Of a stretch of DNA of 10,264 bases, positions 1-6,072 are shown piece by piece. Position 1 is the first letter of the stretch, and the number at the start of each line of letters is the position of its first letter. Source of the DNA: Actinomycetota bacterium (GTDB lineage: Bacteria > Actinomycetota > Thermoleophilia > Solirubrobacterales > Thermoleophilaceae); contig VAXR01000128.1 of the NCBI GenBank assembly GCA_005885165.1, positions 1 to 10,264 of the forward strand, in the 5' to 3' direction. Made by a program: the position numbers and the translations under genes. Below the pieces are notes generated by a model. It saw only the letters and a list, made by a program, of their open reading frames with translations, had not been told where the DNA came from and did not search any database.

Positions 1-30
1 CGGGAAGCATAGGAGACGGGGCGGAGACCG

Positions 31-951
31 TCATTCGGGGCTCGTGTCGTCTGCTACGAGATCTCCTTCCTGCTCCGGCGCGGGCCGCGGCAGGGCGTCG
101 ATCTCCCCTGTCTCGAGCGGGAGACACGCCTTGCAGAAGTCCTCGCCGAAAGCGGTTAGGTGGATGCTGCGGCGCACAGTGCGGCCGCGGCCTGCGCGGT
201 CCATGGCCTCGGACACGTCGGGCTGGGCCTCCAGCACCTGATAGCGCTGCACGTCGGGGAGCGCCTCGCGCGAGAACCAGATCAGCCCGAGGCGGTAGAG
301 GTTGTTGAGGTAGGCGTGCACGCGGTCATCCCTGCGGCATCCCGCCTGCGCGGCGATCATCGTGAGGCCGGGCGCCACGAGGTCCGAGTGCAGCACGCCC
401 AGCGGGCCGCCCGTCCGGACGTCGACCGCCGGCTGCGGGCCGTCGAGCACGAGCAACCTCAGGATCCGAGCCTCGTCGGGGGCCAGTTCCGTCAGGATCC
501 GCGCGTACGCGGGATGGCCGTCGTCGTCGTAGTCGATCTCGGCCGAGCGGCGCAGAAGCTCGGCGCCCTGCTCGCGCAGGGACGCCGGCGTCTGGTCGTC
601 GTCGGCGCTTCGCCTTCCGCTCGGCTCCGGGCGCGTCGGCCGGGGCGCGGCGCCGTTCGTCGCAGGCTCGTCGATCCCCAGCATGTCGCGCAGGAAGCGG
701 CGGAGCTCGGCCTCGGCGTCCTGCACGATCGCGGCGGGCGACTCTCCCCTCGCCGCGCCCCGCATGAGCCTGATCCCCGTACGAAGCGAGGTCTGCAACG
801 TCCAGCCGGAGGCGCGCCACCATGCCCCGGCGGCGAGTCGCATCAGCACCGGCGCCGCCCGGAGCACGCTGGGCCCGGGCTCGCGATCGACCGGCCGCTC
901 GCCCGCCGCGCGGTCGCGGTTCCCGTTCGGCTGTGCGTCCGCGTCCGTCAT
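31..951 (-). CDS. Abi-alpha (DUF4393)-like protein
   Basis: 306 aa from an ATG. The central part, residues 146-167, reads HPAYARILTELAPDEARIL followed by RLL. Residues 214-224 (YLNNLYRLGLI) look like a winged-helix-type segment, and residues 265-277 contain LTAFGEDFCKACL. This order (HPA..IL..L.PDEA.IL, then a helix pair, then LT.FG..F...C) is what I recognise as the Abi-alpha/DUF4393 family, named for abortive infection; its biochemical activity is not settled. Residues 28-65 are hydrophobic with Trp and Arg and could be a membrane-associated helix. Residues 95-128 are a Pro/Arg/Asp-rich linker. The start lies 4 nt after the DUF445 stop and has no good Shine-Dalgarno of its own, so translation is probably coupled. 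The C-terminus is acidic. The family call rests on motifs by eye; an ordinary envelope or regulatory role is equally possible. Confidence 0.68.
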   Translation of the reverse strand: MTDADAQPNGNRDRAAGERPVDREPGPSVLRAAPVLMRLAAGAWWRASGWTLQTSLRTGIRLMRGAARGESPAAIVQDAEAELRRFLRDMLGIDEPATNGAAPRPTRPEPSGRRSADDDQTPASLREQGAELLRRSAEIDYDDDGHPAYARILTELAPDEARILRLLVLDGPQPAVDVRTGGPLGVLHSDLVAPGLTMIAAQAGCRRDDRVHAYLNNLYRLGLIWFSREALPDVQRYQVLEAQPDVSEAMDRAGRGRTVRRSIHLTAFGEDFCKACLPLETGEIDALPRPAPEQEGDLVADDTSPE

Positions 952-955
952 GCGG

Positions 956-2224
956 TCACGCGAACAGCACCAGGTGAGCCGCCCCGCCGAAGATGCCGAG
1001 CACGGCGCCGTGGAGCAGCAGGAGCCATTCGTCCTGCCGCATTGCCGAGCGCAGCATCTCGGAGAAATCGGGCGCCGGCATCTTGCGCATGCGGTCCGCG
1101 AGCAACTTTCTCACGGCGGCGCCCTTCCTTCGATTGAACTCGGGATCGGTGAGCGGTGTCATCGTTCGCTCCACCCCCTCCGCCGCGACCGACTCGCGAA
1201 TCGCATCGTACTCCCGCGGGCCAACCGCGAGGCGTACGAGCGGGCGCGCTCCGCCCACCGCGCGGTCGATCGCGGGCCGGAGCGCCGAGGCGAGCAGCTG
1301 GCGCGTCCGGTCGGCGCGCGCGCCGTGCAGCAGCTCGTTGCCCATGTTCGAGAGCGTGATGATGTCCCCCGCGATCACGTCGGCGTAGACGTCGGCGACC
1401 TCGTTCTGCCTGCGCAGGAAGAGGCCCTGCACCAGCACCGGCCCGACGTGCCGCCGCTCGACCGGCTCGAAGATCATGAGGATCGCGAGCCAGTTGGTCA
1501 CCCAGCCCACGATCGGGCCGCAGATGAGCAGGATCCACGGCGACCCCGTCACGGCGGTGAGCACGGCAACCGGGATCCCGAGCGCGAACCCGAAGATGGC
1601 GCCGAAGTTGATGATCAGCCGCAGCTCGCGGTCGCCGACGGACTTGAAGATGCGGTTCGCCAGCTCGGGGTGCTGCTCGAGGCGCCGGATCACCATCAGC
1701 TTGATGTCGAGCAGCTGATCGATGTTCTGGCCGATCAGGCGGGTGATCTCCCTGACGAGCTCCGGGTACTGGCGCTCGACGCGCTGGTGCACCGCCTCGC
1801 GCATCTCCGGCGTCAGGTCGTGCCAGAGCGCGGGGTGCTCGCGCTCCATCACCGCGTCCACGAGCTCGCGCAGCTCGCCGCGCGACGAGTTGACGATGTG
1901 GTCGGCGACGCCCTCCGGGTCGAGCGTCTCGTAGTAGTCGCCGACTCGCCCGAGCTTCGCGATCCCCTTGTCGACCGCGATCGAGCCCATCTTCGCCGCC
2001 CGCGACGGGATGATCCCCTGCCAGCCCAAGCCCCCGACCATCACGCCCGGGATCTGCTGGATGCGGCGCGGGAGCAGCTGAGCCAGACGCGCGAGCCCCG
2101 GCAGCCGAAAGCCCCTGAACCGGAGCGGCTCGAAGAGCATCCACACGCCGCTCCAGTTCGTGACGTAGCCGATCGCCGCAGAGAACAGCGGGATCGTGAG
2201 GAGGCTGATCGTGCCGGCGCCCAT
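956..2224 (-). CDS. DUF445 family membrane protein
   Basis: 422 aa from the ATG at 2224. A TTG eight codons upstream (2248) is an alternative start, with GGAG 12 nt before it; neither site is strong. An N-terminal hydrophobic helix carries IGYVTNWSGVWMLFEP at about residues 18-33. A second hydrophobic block (about 203-254) ends in a related motif, VGWVTNWLAILMIFEP. The C-terminus (about 399-421) is a third hydrophobic helix. The G(Y/W)VTNW....M(L/I)FEP signature and the long helical charged middle (about 95-200) are typical of DUF445 (YheB/YjiN-type) proteins, which are membrane-anchored and functionally uncharacterised. Length fits the family. It follows the NTF2-like gene by 30-54 nt on the same strand and precedes the Abi-alpha-like gene by 4 nt, so the three may form one operon. 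Confidence 0.85.
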   Translation of the reverse strand: MGAGTISLLTIPLFSAAIGYVTNWSGVWMLFEPLRFRGFRLPGLARLAQLLPRRIQQIPGVMVGGLGWQGIIPSRAAKMGSIAVDKGIAKLGRVGDYYETLDPEGVADHIVNSSRGELRELVDAVMEREHPALWHDLTPEMREAVHQRVERQYPELVREITRLIGQNIDQLLDIKLMVIRRLEQHPELANRIFKSVGDRELRLIINFGAIFGFALGIPVAVLTAVTGSPWILLICGPIVGWVTNWLAILMIFEPVERRHVGPVLVQGLFLRRQNEVADVYADVIAGDIITLSNMGNELLHGARADRTRQLLASALRPAIDRAVGGARPLVRLAVGPREYDAIRESVAAEGVERTMTPLTDPEFNRRKGAAVRKLLADRMRKMPAPDFSEMLRSAMRQDEWLLLLHGAVLGIFGGAAHLVLFA

Positions 2225-2278
2225 CGGGCTTCGCCGCGCGGAACTCAATCAGGCCGCGAGCTCCGCCGCGCCCGGCCG

Positions 2279-2713
2279 TCAATCCAGAAGCCCGACCTGC
2301 CGCAGGATCGAAACCGAATCCGAGTACACCGTCTTGCGCTTGATCAGCCCGTCGTCGAACGGGATCACGTCGAGGCCCTTCCACTCGATCCGGCGGCCGC
2401 TCGGCTCGGCGACGATGTCGCCGCGGCGCATCGGGCGGGTGTGGGTCGCCGTCGCCGTCCACTCCTGGACGACGAGGCCGTCGCGGATGTACGTCCGCCT
2501 TCCCTCGAAGCGGATGTCGGGCCAGCTCTCGAAGATCGCTCCGATGTGATCGCGGACCTCTTCGCCCTGCGCCGACTCGCCGGCGGTGTGGTTCTCGAAG
2601 ACCATGTCCGGCGCGTGCATCTCCATGATCGCGTCCAGGTCATGGGCGTTCCAGGCGTCGTTGTAGCGCTCGATCGCCTTCTCCAGCTCGGGGGGCGCGT
2701 CGCGGTCGGTCAC
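2279..2713 (-). CDS. NTF2/SnoaL-like domain protein
   Basis: 144 aa from a GTG at 2713 (VTDRDAPPELEKAIERYNDAW...). The same frame stays open upstream to about 3619, but that part is antisense to the UGPase gene and has a shadow composition, so I start at the GTG. The N-terminal helix with AIERYNDAWNAHDLDAIMEM, then APDMVFENHTAG, a helix (IGAIFESWPDIRFE), and strands ending in KRKTVYSDSVSILRQVGLLD make the alpha+beta barrel of the NTF2-like superfamily, ester cyclase/SnoaL side. The family covers polyketide cyclases, dehydratases and many proteins of unknown role, so no substrate is assigned. The gene is divergent from the UGPase gene across 27 bp; a TAGTAT hexamer lies 11 nt before the GTG, suggesting a very short or absent leader. 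Confidence 0.82.
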   Translation of the reverse strand: MTDRDAPPELEKAIERYNDAWNAHDLDAIMEMHAPDMVFENHTAGESAQGEEVRDHIGAIFESWPDIRFEGRRTYIRDGLVVQEWTATATHTRPMRRGDIVAEPSGRRIEWKGLDVIPFDDGLIKRKTVYSDSVSILRQVGLLD

Positions 2714-2740
2714 GGGCCGTGGCGATACTAGCCTGAGGTC
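2714..2740. promoter_or_regulatory. Shared divergent promoter with overlapping -10 elements
   Basis: The 27-bp gap between two divergent GTG starts holds one AT-rich patch, GATACTA at 2724-2730. Read on the minus strand it gives TAGTAT (2730-2725), on the plus strand GATACT (2724-2729). Each hexamer ends exactly 11 nt before its gene's GTG, so either transcript would have a leader of only a few bases. No convincing -35 is visible on either strand. GAGG at 2735-2738 is too close (2 nt) to the plus-strand GTG to act as a usual ribosome binding site. Confidence 0.5.
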
Positions 2741-4072
2741 GTGGCCCGCGCTACCGCTCCACCAGGGCTCGCTGCCGCCGAGGAGAAGATGCGTGCGGCG
2801 GGGGTCTCCGATGCCGCCCGTGCGGCATTTCGCCACCGCTACGAGCAGCTGATCGCCGGCTCCGGGGGCGAGCTTCCCGGGGACCAGCTCGAGCCGGTGC
2901 CGGACGTACCCGCGCTCGGCGAGCTCGCGGGCGAGATACCGGATGCGGCGATCGACAGCGCCGCGATCGTCAAGCTGAACGGCGGACTCGGAACGAGCAT
3001 GGGGCTGTCGGGCCCGAAGTCGCTGATCGAGGTGAAGCCGGAGCACAGCTTCCTCGACGTGATCGTGCGGCAGGTGCTCGCGCTGCGGCGCCGCCACGAA
3101 GCGCGGCTGCCGCTGATCCTCATGAACTCGTTCGCAACGAGGCGCGCCACGCTCGAAGCGCTCGAGCGCTACCCGGACCTCGAGGCCGACGTGCCGCTCG
3201 ACCTTCTCCAGAGCCGGGAGCCGAAGCTGCGCGCGGAGGACCTGCAGCCGATCGAGTGGCCGCAGGATCCGGAACTCGAGTGGTGTCCGCCGGGGCACGG
3301 CGACCTCTACCCCTCGTTGATCGATTCCGGGATGCTGGATGCGCTGCGGGAGCGCGGTTACGAGTACGCGTTCGTCTCGAACATCGACAACCTGGGCGCC
3401 GTGTTCGAGCCGCGCGTTCTGGCCCTGATGGTGAGCGAGCGGCTGCCTTTTGTGATGGAGATGGCAGAGGGAACGGAGGCCGAGCGAAAGGGTGGCCACA
3501 TCGCCGTGAAGGACGGCCGCATCGTCCTCCGCGAGATCGCGCAGGTCCCGGACGGCGACGAGTCGTTCCGGGACTTCCGGCGCTGGCGCTACTACAACAC
3601 CAACAGCCTCTGGATCCACCTGCCGACACTCGCCGACCGCGGCCCTCCCCCGCTGCCGCTGATCGTCAACCGCAAGAACGTCGACCCCGCTGACCCCTCG
3701 TCGCCGGAGGTGCTCCAGCTCGAGAGCGCGATGGGGGCTGCGATCGGGTCGATCGAGGGCGCGCGCGCGGTGTGCGTCCCCCGGACGCGGTTCGCGCCGG
3801 TCAAGACGACCAACGACCTCCTCGTGGTGCGCTCGGACGCGTACGTCCTTCGCGAGGACGACGCCTTGCTCGAGCCGGCGCCCGAGCGCGCGGGCTCGTC
3901 GCCGCCCGTGGTCGACCTCGACCCGCGCTTCTACAAGCTGCTGGCCGCCTTCGAGGCCCGGTTCCCGGCCGGCCCGCCTTCGCTCGCGCGCGCCGAGCGC
4001 TTCACTGTGCGCGGCGACGTGACCTTCGGCCCGGGCACGGTCGTAACGGGGGCCGTCGAGGTCTCGGCCTGA
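2741..4072 (+). CDS. UTP-glucose-1-phosphate uridylyltransferase, eukaryotic-type (UDPGP family)
   Basis: 443 aa from GTG. Makes UDP-glucose and pyrophosphate from UTP and glucose-1-phosphate in the cytoplasm, supplying glycosyl donors for envelope glycans and storage or compatible sugars. Visible UDPGP motifs: the nucleotide-binding loop KLNGGLGTSMG (78-88) with the downstream GPKSL Lys; PLILMNSF (124-131); PPGHGD (183-188); NIDNLGA (214-220, metal/UTP site); NTNSLW (286-291); and RTRFAPVKTTNDLL (348-361) with the catalytic-type Lys. These belong to the eukaryotic-like UGPase family, not the unrelated GalU family. The C-terminal beta-helix is short: only about 25 residues (FTVRGDVTFGPGTVV...) compared with eukaryotic enzymes. 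The start follows a probable leaderless promoter. A small membrane-protein gene lies 42 nt downstream. Confidence 0.93.
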   Translation: MARATAPPGLAAAEEKMRAAGVSDAARAAFRHRYEQLIAGSGGELPGDQLEPVPDVPALGELAGEIPDAAIDSAAIVKLNGGLGTSMGLSGPKSLIEVKPEHSFLDVIVRQVLALRRRHEARLPLILMNSFATRRATLEALERYPDLEADVPLDLLQSREPKLRAEDLQPIEWPQDPELEWCPPGHGDLYPSLIDSGMLDALRERGYEYAFVSNIDNLGAVFEPRVLALMVSERLPFVMEMAEGTEAERKGGHIAVKDGRIVLREIAQVPDGDESFRDFRRWRYYNTNSLWIHLPTLADRGPPPLPLIVNRKNVDPADPSSPEVLQLESAMGAAIGSIEGARAVCVPRTRFAPVKTTNDLLVVRSDAYVLREDDALLEPAPERAGSSPPVVDLDPRFYKLLAAFEARFPAGPPSLARAERFTVRGDVTFGPGTVVTGAVEVSA

Positions 4073-4102
4073 GGGGTGGAAGTTGGCGCCCGGCGTTCCG
4101 TT

Positions 4103-4108
4103 TACCCT
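4103..4108 (+). promoter_or_regulatory. -10 element for a leaderless transcript
   Basis: TACCCT (TAnnnT) ends 6 nt before the ATG at 4115, the spacing expected when transcription starts on the A of the start codon. No purine-rich ribosome binding site precedes that ATG. The -35 is not clear; GGAAGT at 4079-4084 would give an 18-bp spacer. Confidence 0.4.
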
Positions 4109-4114
4109 TGGCGC

Positions 4115-4330
4115 ATGAGTGATCTTGCGCCCCGGGGCCCGCGGATGCCACGCAGCCAGCGCGAGCAGCGTGCCTACCGCCTGGTCGTGGTCGGCGGGAC
4201 CGCCGGAGCCGTGGCGGTGGTCGGCTTCGTCCTCGCGATCGCCGGCGCGATCGGCGCCGCGATCCCGCTGATCGCCGCGATCGTGGCGGTGGTCTGCTTG
4301 CTGCTGTTTCGCACGGCCGTCTCGCGCTGA
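4115..4330 (+). CDS. Small two-helix membrane protein
   Basis: 71 aa from the ATG at 4115 (MSDLAPRGPRMPRSQREQRAYR...). The frame is open 13 codons further upstream to a non-ATG codon at 4076, but the ATG sits exactly 6 nt after a TACCCT hexamer and the extra residues look non-coding. A basic N-terminal tail of about 22 residues is followed by two adjacent hydrophobic helices rich in Ala, Gly, Val and Ile (about 23-42 and 45-64) separated by a short Gly/Ala turn, then a basic end (RTAVSR). That predicts a helical hairpin in the membrane with both ends inside. I do not recognise a family. It is convergent with the sigma-factor gene, 13 nt apart. Confidence 0.6.
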   Translation: MSDLAPRGPRMPRSQREQRAYRLVVVGGTAGAVAVVGFVLAIAGAIGAAIPLIAAIVAVVCLLLFRTAVSR

Positions 4331-4336
4331 GCCGCC

Positions 4337-4356
4337 TCCCCACTCATGCCTGGGGA
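4337..4356. terminator. Weak hairpin in the convergent gap
   Basis: TCCCCA (4337-4342) and TGGGGA (4351-4356) form a 6-bp stem with an 8-nt loop between and into the ends of the two convergent genes. There is no U tract on either strand. It could act as a modest bidirectional terminator, but the stem is short. Confidence 0.3.
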
Positions 4357-5510
4357 AGCTCCGCGAGCTTGCGCTCGAGCAGCCGCCGCTCGGCGTCGTC
4401 GCCCGCCAGCTCGAGCGCGCGGCCGTAGGCCTCGCGCGCCTCGTCGGTGCGACCGAGGCGGCGCAGGAGCTCGCCGCGCGTCGAGTGGAGGTAGTGGAAG
4501 TCCTCCAACGGGAGGTTGTCGGCGATCGCGAGCCCGGCCTCCGGACCCTCGTCCTCCGCGACCGCGATCGCCCGGTTCAGCTCGACGACCGGAGAGCCGG
4601 TCAGGCGCTCGAGCTCGCCGTAGAGCGCCGCGATCTCCGCCCAGTCGCGCTCCTCCTCAGCGTGGAGTGAGGCGACCGCCGCCTGGACGACGTAGGGCCC
4701 GCGGCCGCGCAGGGCGAGCGCCCGGTCGAGCACGGCGCGGCCCTCGGCGATCCTCGCCGTGTCCCACAGCGTGCGGTCCTGGTCGGCGAGCAGCACCAGC
4801 TCGCCGCCGCGGAAGCGCGCCTCGCGGCGGGAGTCGTGCAGCATCATCATCGCCAGGAGCCCGAGTACCTCGGGCTCGTCGGGCATTAGCTCCGCGAGCG
4901 CACGCCCAAGCCAGATCGCCTCGCCCGCCAGATCCCCGCGGCCGCGGTAGCCCTCGTTGAAGATCAGGTAGACGACGGCGAGCACCGCCGCCAGCCGATC
5001 CGGCAGCAAGTGGTCGGCGGGCACGCGGAACGGGATTCCAGCGGCCTTGATCTTGCGCTTGGCCCGCACCAGCCGCTGGGCCATCGTCGCCTCGGGGACG
5101 AGGAAGGCGCGAGCGATCTCACCCGTGCTCAGACCGCCGAGGGTGCGCAGCGTGAGCGCCACCTGCGCGTCGATCGCGAGCGCCGGGTGGCAGCAGGTGA
5201 AGATCAGCTCGAGCCGCTCGTCGGGGAAGGTGAGCTCATCCACCTCGTCCTCCGTTGCCTCCGGCACCTCGAGCAGGCGCGTCTTCTCGGCCAGCACGCG
5301 ATCGCGGCGAATGCGATTGATGGCTCGGTTGCGGGCGGTCGTCACGAGCCAGGCACCGGGATTGGACGGCGTTCCGTCCCTGGGCCAGCGCTCTGCCGCG
5401 ATCGCGAACGCCTCCTGCGTGGCTTCCTCGGCGAGCTCGAAGTCGCCGAGGAAGCCGATGAGCGCAGCCAGGACGCGGCCCCACTGCTCGCGGAAGGCCT
5501 CTTCGAGGAT
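4344..5510 (-). CDS. ECF42-type RNA polymerase sigma factor with C-terminal TPR-like extension
   Basis: About 388 aa if read from the ATC at 5510. Region sigma2 is at about 5-72 (EQWGRVLAALIGFLGDFELA, NPGAWLVTTARNRAINRIRR), then ELIFTCCHPAL (101-111), and region sigma4 with its helix-turn-helix at about 116-160 (LSTGEIARAFLVPEATMAQR). The long extension (about 165-388) carries YLIFNEGY (181-188), HDSRREAR (225-232), SPVVELNRAIAVA (306-318) and LHSTRGELLRRLGR (341-354), and looks TPR-like. This architecture, plus a DGPF gene directly upstream, defines group ECF42, in which the extension is reported to be needed for activity. The frame has no ATG, GTG or TTG near the expected N-terminus: codons run GCG GTA GCG ATC CTC. 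GGAG lies 8 nt before the ATC, so a rare AUC start by coupling, a frame error, or a -1 fusion with DGPF are the options. The true start is uncertain. Confidence 0.88.
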   Translation of the reverse strand: MLEEAFREQWGRVLAALIGFLGDFELAEEATQEAFAIAAERWPRDGTPSNPGAWLVTTARNRAINRIRRDRVLAEKTRLLEVPEATEDEVDELTFPDERLELIFTCCHPALAIDAQVALTLRTLGGLSTGEIARAFLVPEATMAQRLVRAKRKIKAAGIPFRVPADHLLPDRLAAVLAVVYLIFNEGYRGRGDLAGEAIWLGRALAELMPDEPEVLGLLAMMMLHDSRREARFRGGELVLLADQDRTLWDTARIAEGRAVLDRALALRGRGPYVVQAAVASLHAEEERDWAEIAALYGELERLTGSPVVELNRAIAVAEDEGPEAGLAIADNLPLEDFHYLHSTRGELLRRLGRTDEAREAYGRALELAGDDAERRLLERKLAELPQA

Positions 5511-5512
5511 CG

Positions 5513-5872
5513 CTACCGCTCCACGAGCGGGCGCACCTCGATCGCGCCGCCCAGGCGGGCCGCCGGGATCCGCGCGGCCAGCTCGATCGCAGCGTCGAGG
5601 TCGTCCGCTTCGAAGAAGAGATAGCCGCCGAGCGCCTCCTTCATCTCCACGAACGGGCCGTCCGTCGTGAGCGTGTTGCCGTCCTCGACACGCACCGTGG
5701 TGGCTGTCTCCGGCGGCCCCATCTGGACGCCGGGCGTCACGCCGGGGTTCTCGTTGATGGCCTGGTAGTCGGCGAAGACGGCCTTCTGCTCGTCCCCCGG
5801 TAGGCGCGCCCACGCCTCAGGGTCACGCGGCGTCGGGGTGTCGCCCTGGTGGATCAAGAGCATGTACTTCAT
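5513..5872 (-). CDS. DGPF domain (YCII-related) protein
   Basis: 119 aa from ATG, with a strong AAGGAGG 4 nt upstream. The N-terminus MKYMLLIHQGD, the stretch QMGPPETATTVRVEDG (50-65) and the name-giving DGPFVEMKEALGGY (71-84), followed by FFEADDLDAAIELAARIP, are the signature of DGPF proteins, small ferredoxin-fold cytosolic proteins of the YCII/dimeric alpha-beta barrel type whose reaction is unknown. These genes are the usual neighbours and targets of ECF42 sigma factors, and here the stop codon TAG overlaps the sigma reading frame. The pair is probably co-transcribed from the ECF-like promoter at 5903-5929. Confidence 0.92.
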   Translation of the reverse strand: MKYMLLIHQGDTPTPRDPEAWARLPGDEQKAVFADYQAINENPGVTPGVQMGPPETATTVRVEDGNTLTTDGPFVEMKEALGGYLFFEADDLDAAIELAARIPAARLGGAIEVRPLVER

Positions 5873-5901
5873 AGGTCCTCCTTGGTCGATGATCGGACCT
5901 A
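5872..5901 (-). promoter_or_regulatory. Inverted repeat spanning the DGPF ribosome binding site
   Basis: On the plus strand TAGGTCC (5872-5878) and GGACCTA (5895-5901) are perfect 7-bp inverted arms around a 16-bp spacer. The left arm takes in the A of the ATG and two Gs of AAGGAGG (5877-5883). As RNA it could hide the start; as DNA it could be an operator beside the -10. The predicted transcription start (about 5896) falls inside the upstream arm, which favours the operator reading. Confidence 0.4.
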
Positions 5902-5902
5902 A

Positions 5903-5929
5903 GACAAACCGGGAAGGCGGAAATCGACA
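5903..5929 (-). promoter_or_regulatory. ECF42-like promoter of the DGPF-sigma pair
   Basis: On the minus strand TGTCGA (5929-5924) is followed by a 17-bp spacer and TGTC (5906-5903). As I recall it, the ECF42 target promoter has a TGTCGA -35 and a CG(A/T)C-like -10; the -35 match is exact and the -10 differs by one base. The predicted start is about 5896, giving a leader of roughly 24 nt before the DGPF ATG. This fits autoregulation of the pair. Confidence 0.6.
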
Positions 5930-5933
5930 CCGC

Positions 5934-6066
5934 CGACCCGTGCGAGTGCTAGCCGGCTACTGAGCCGTCTTCTTGCAGGCAGCGACCGCCTGGTCGCGCG
6001 CGGATCCGGCGGGGATGGCCCGCTCCGCGACCTTCACGCACACGTCCGCGGCCGCCTTGCGCGCGG
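5934..6066. repeat. 133-bp direct repeat, copy 1
   Basis: Matches 6252-6384 at 132 of 133 positions, offset 318 bp. The only difference is T at 5947 against C at 6265. The copy carries the last six codons and stop of the trmO-like frame (plus) and the last 35 codons of the lipoprotein gene (minus). Its left end is 4 bp from the -35 box of the DGPF promoter, and its right end abuts the trmO-like remnant. Confidence 0.95.
5957..6066 (-). pseudogene. Duplicated 3' end of the lipoprotein gene
   Basis: Encodes the same final 35 residues and stop as the intact lipoprotein gene at 6275-6658, including the cysteines corresponding to C101 and C122, but lacks the signal peptide, lipobox and first half. 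No start codon or ribosome binding site in the right frame precedes it. It is a by-product of the 133-bp duplication, not a functional gene. Confidence 0.85.
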
Positions 6067-6072
6067 AGCGCG

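Noticed and set aside
1..30. Possible start of a further minus-strand gene (ATG at 10)
   Set aside because: Only ten bases of the frame are available and there is no ribosome binding site.
683..2731. Very long plus-strand open frame (about 680 codons) across the Abi-alpha, DUF445 and NTF2-like genes
   Set aside because: Its product is His/Arg/Asp/Leu-rich shadow sequence antisense to three recognisable genes; open antisense frames are expected at this GC content.
2714..3619. Upstream extension of the NTF2-like frame to 446 residues
   Set aside because: The extra 300 residues are antisense to the UGPase gene and lack any domain; the family's normal N-terminus starts at the GTG at 2713.
5511..5813. 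Upstream GTG start for the sigma factor at 5813
   Set aside because: It would translate the DGPF gene out of frame for 100 codons, giving Gly/Arg/Ala-rich nonsense; kept only as a formal possibility for a gene caller.
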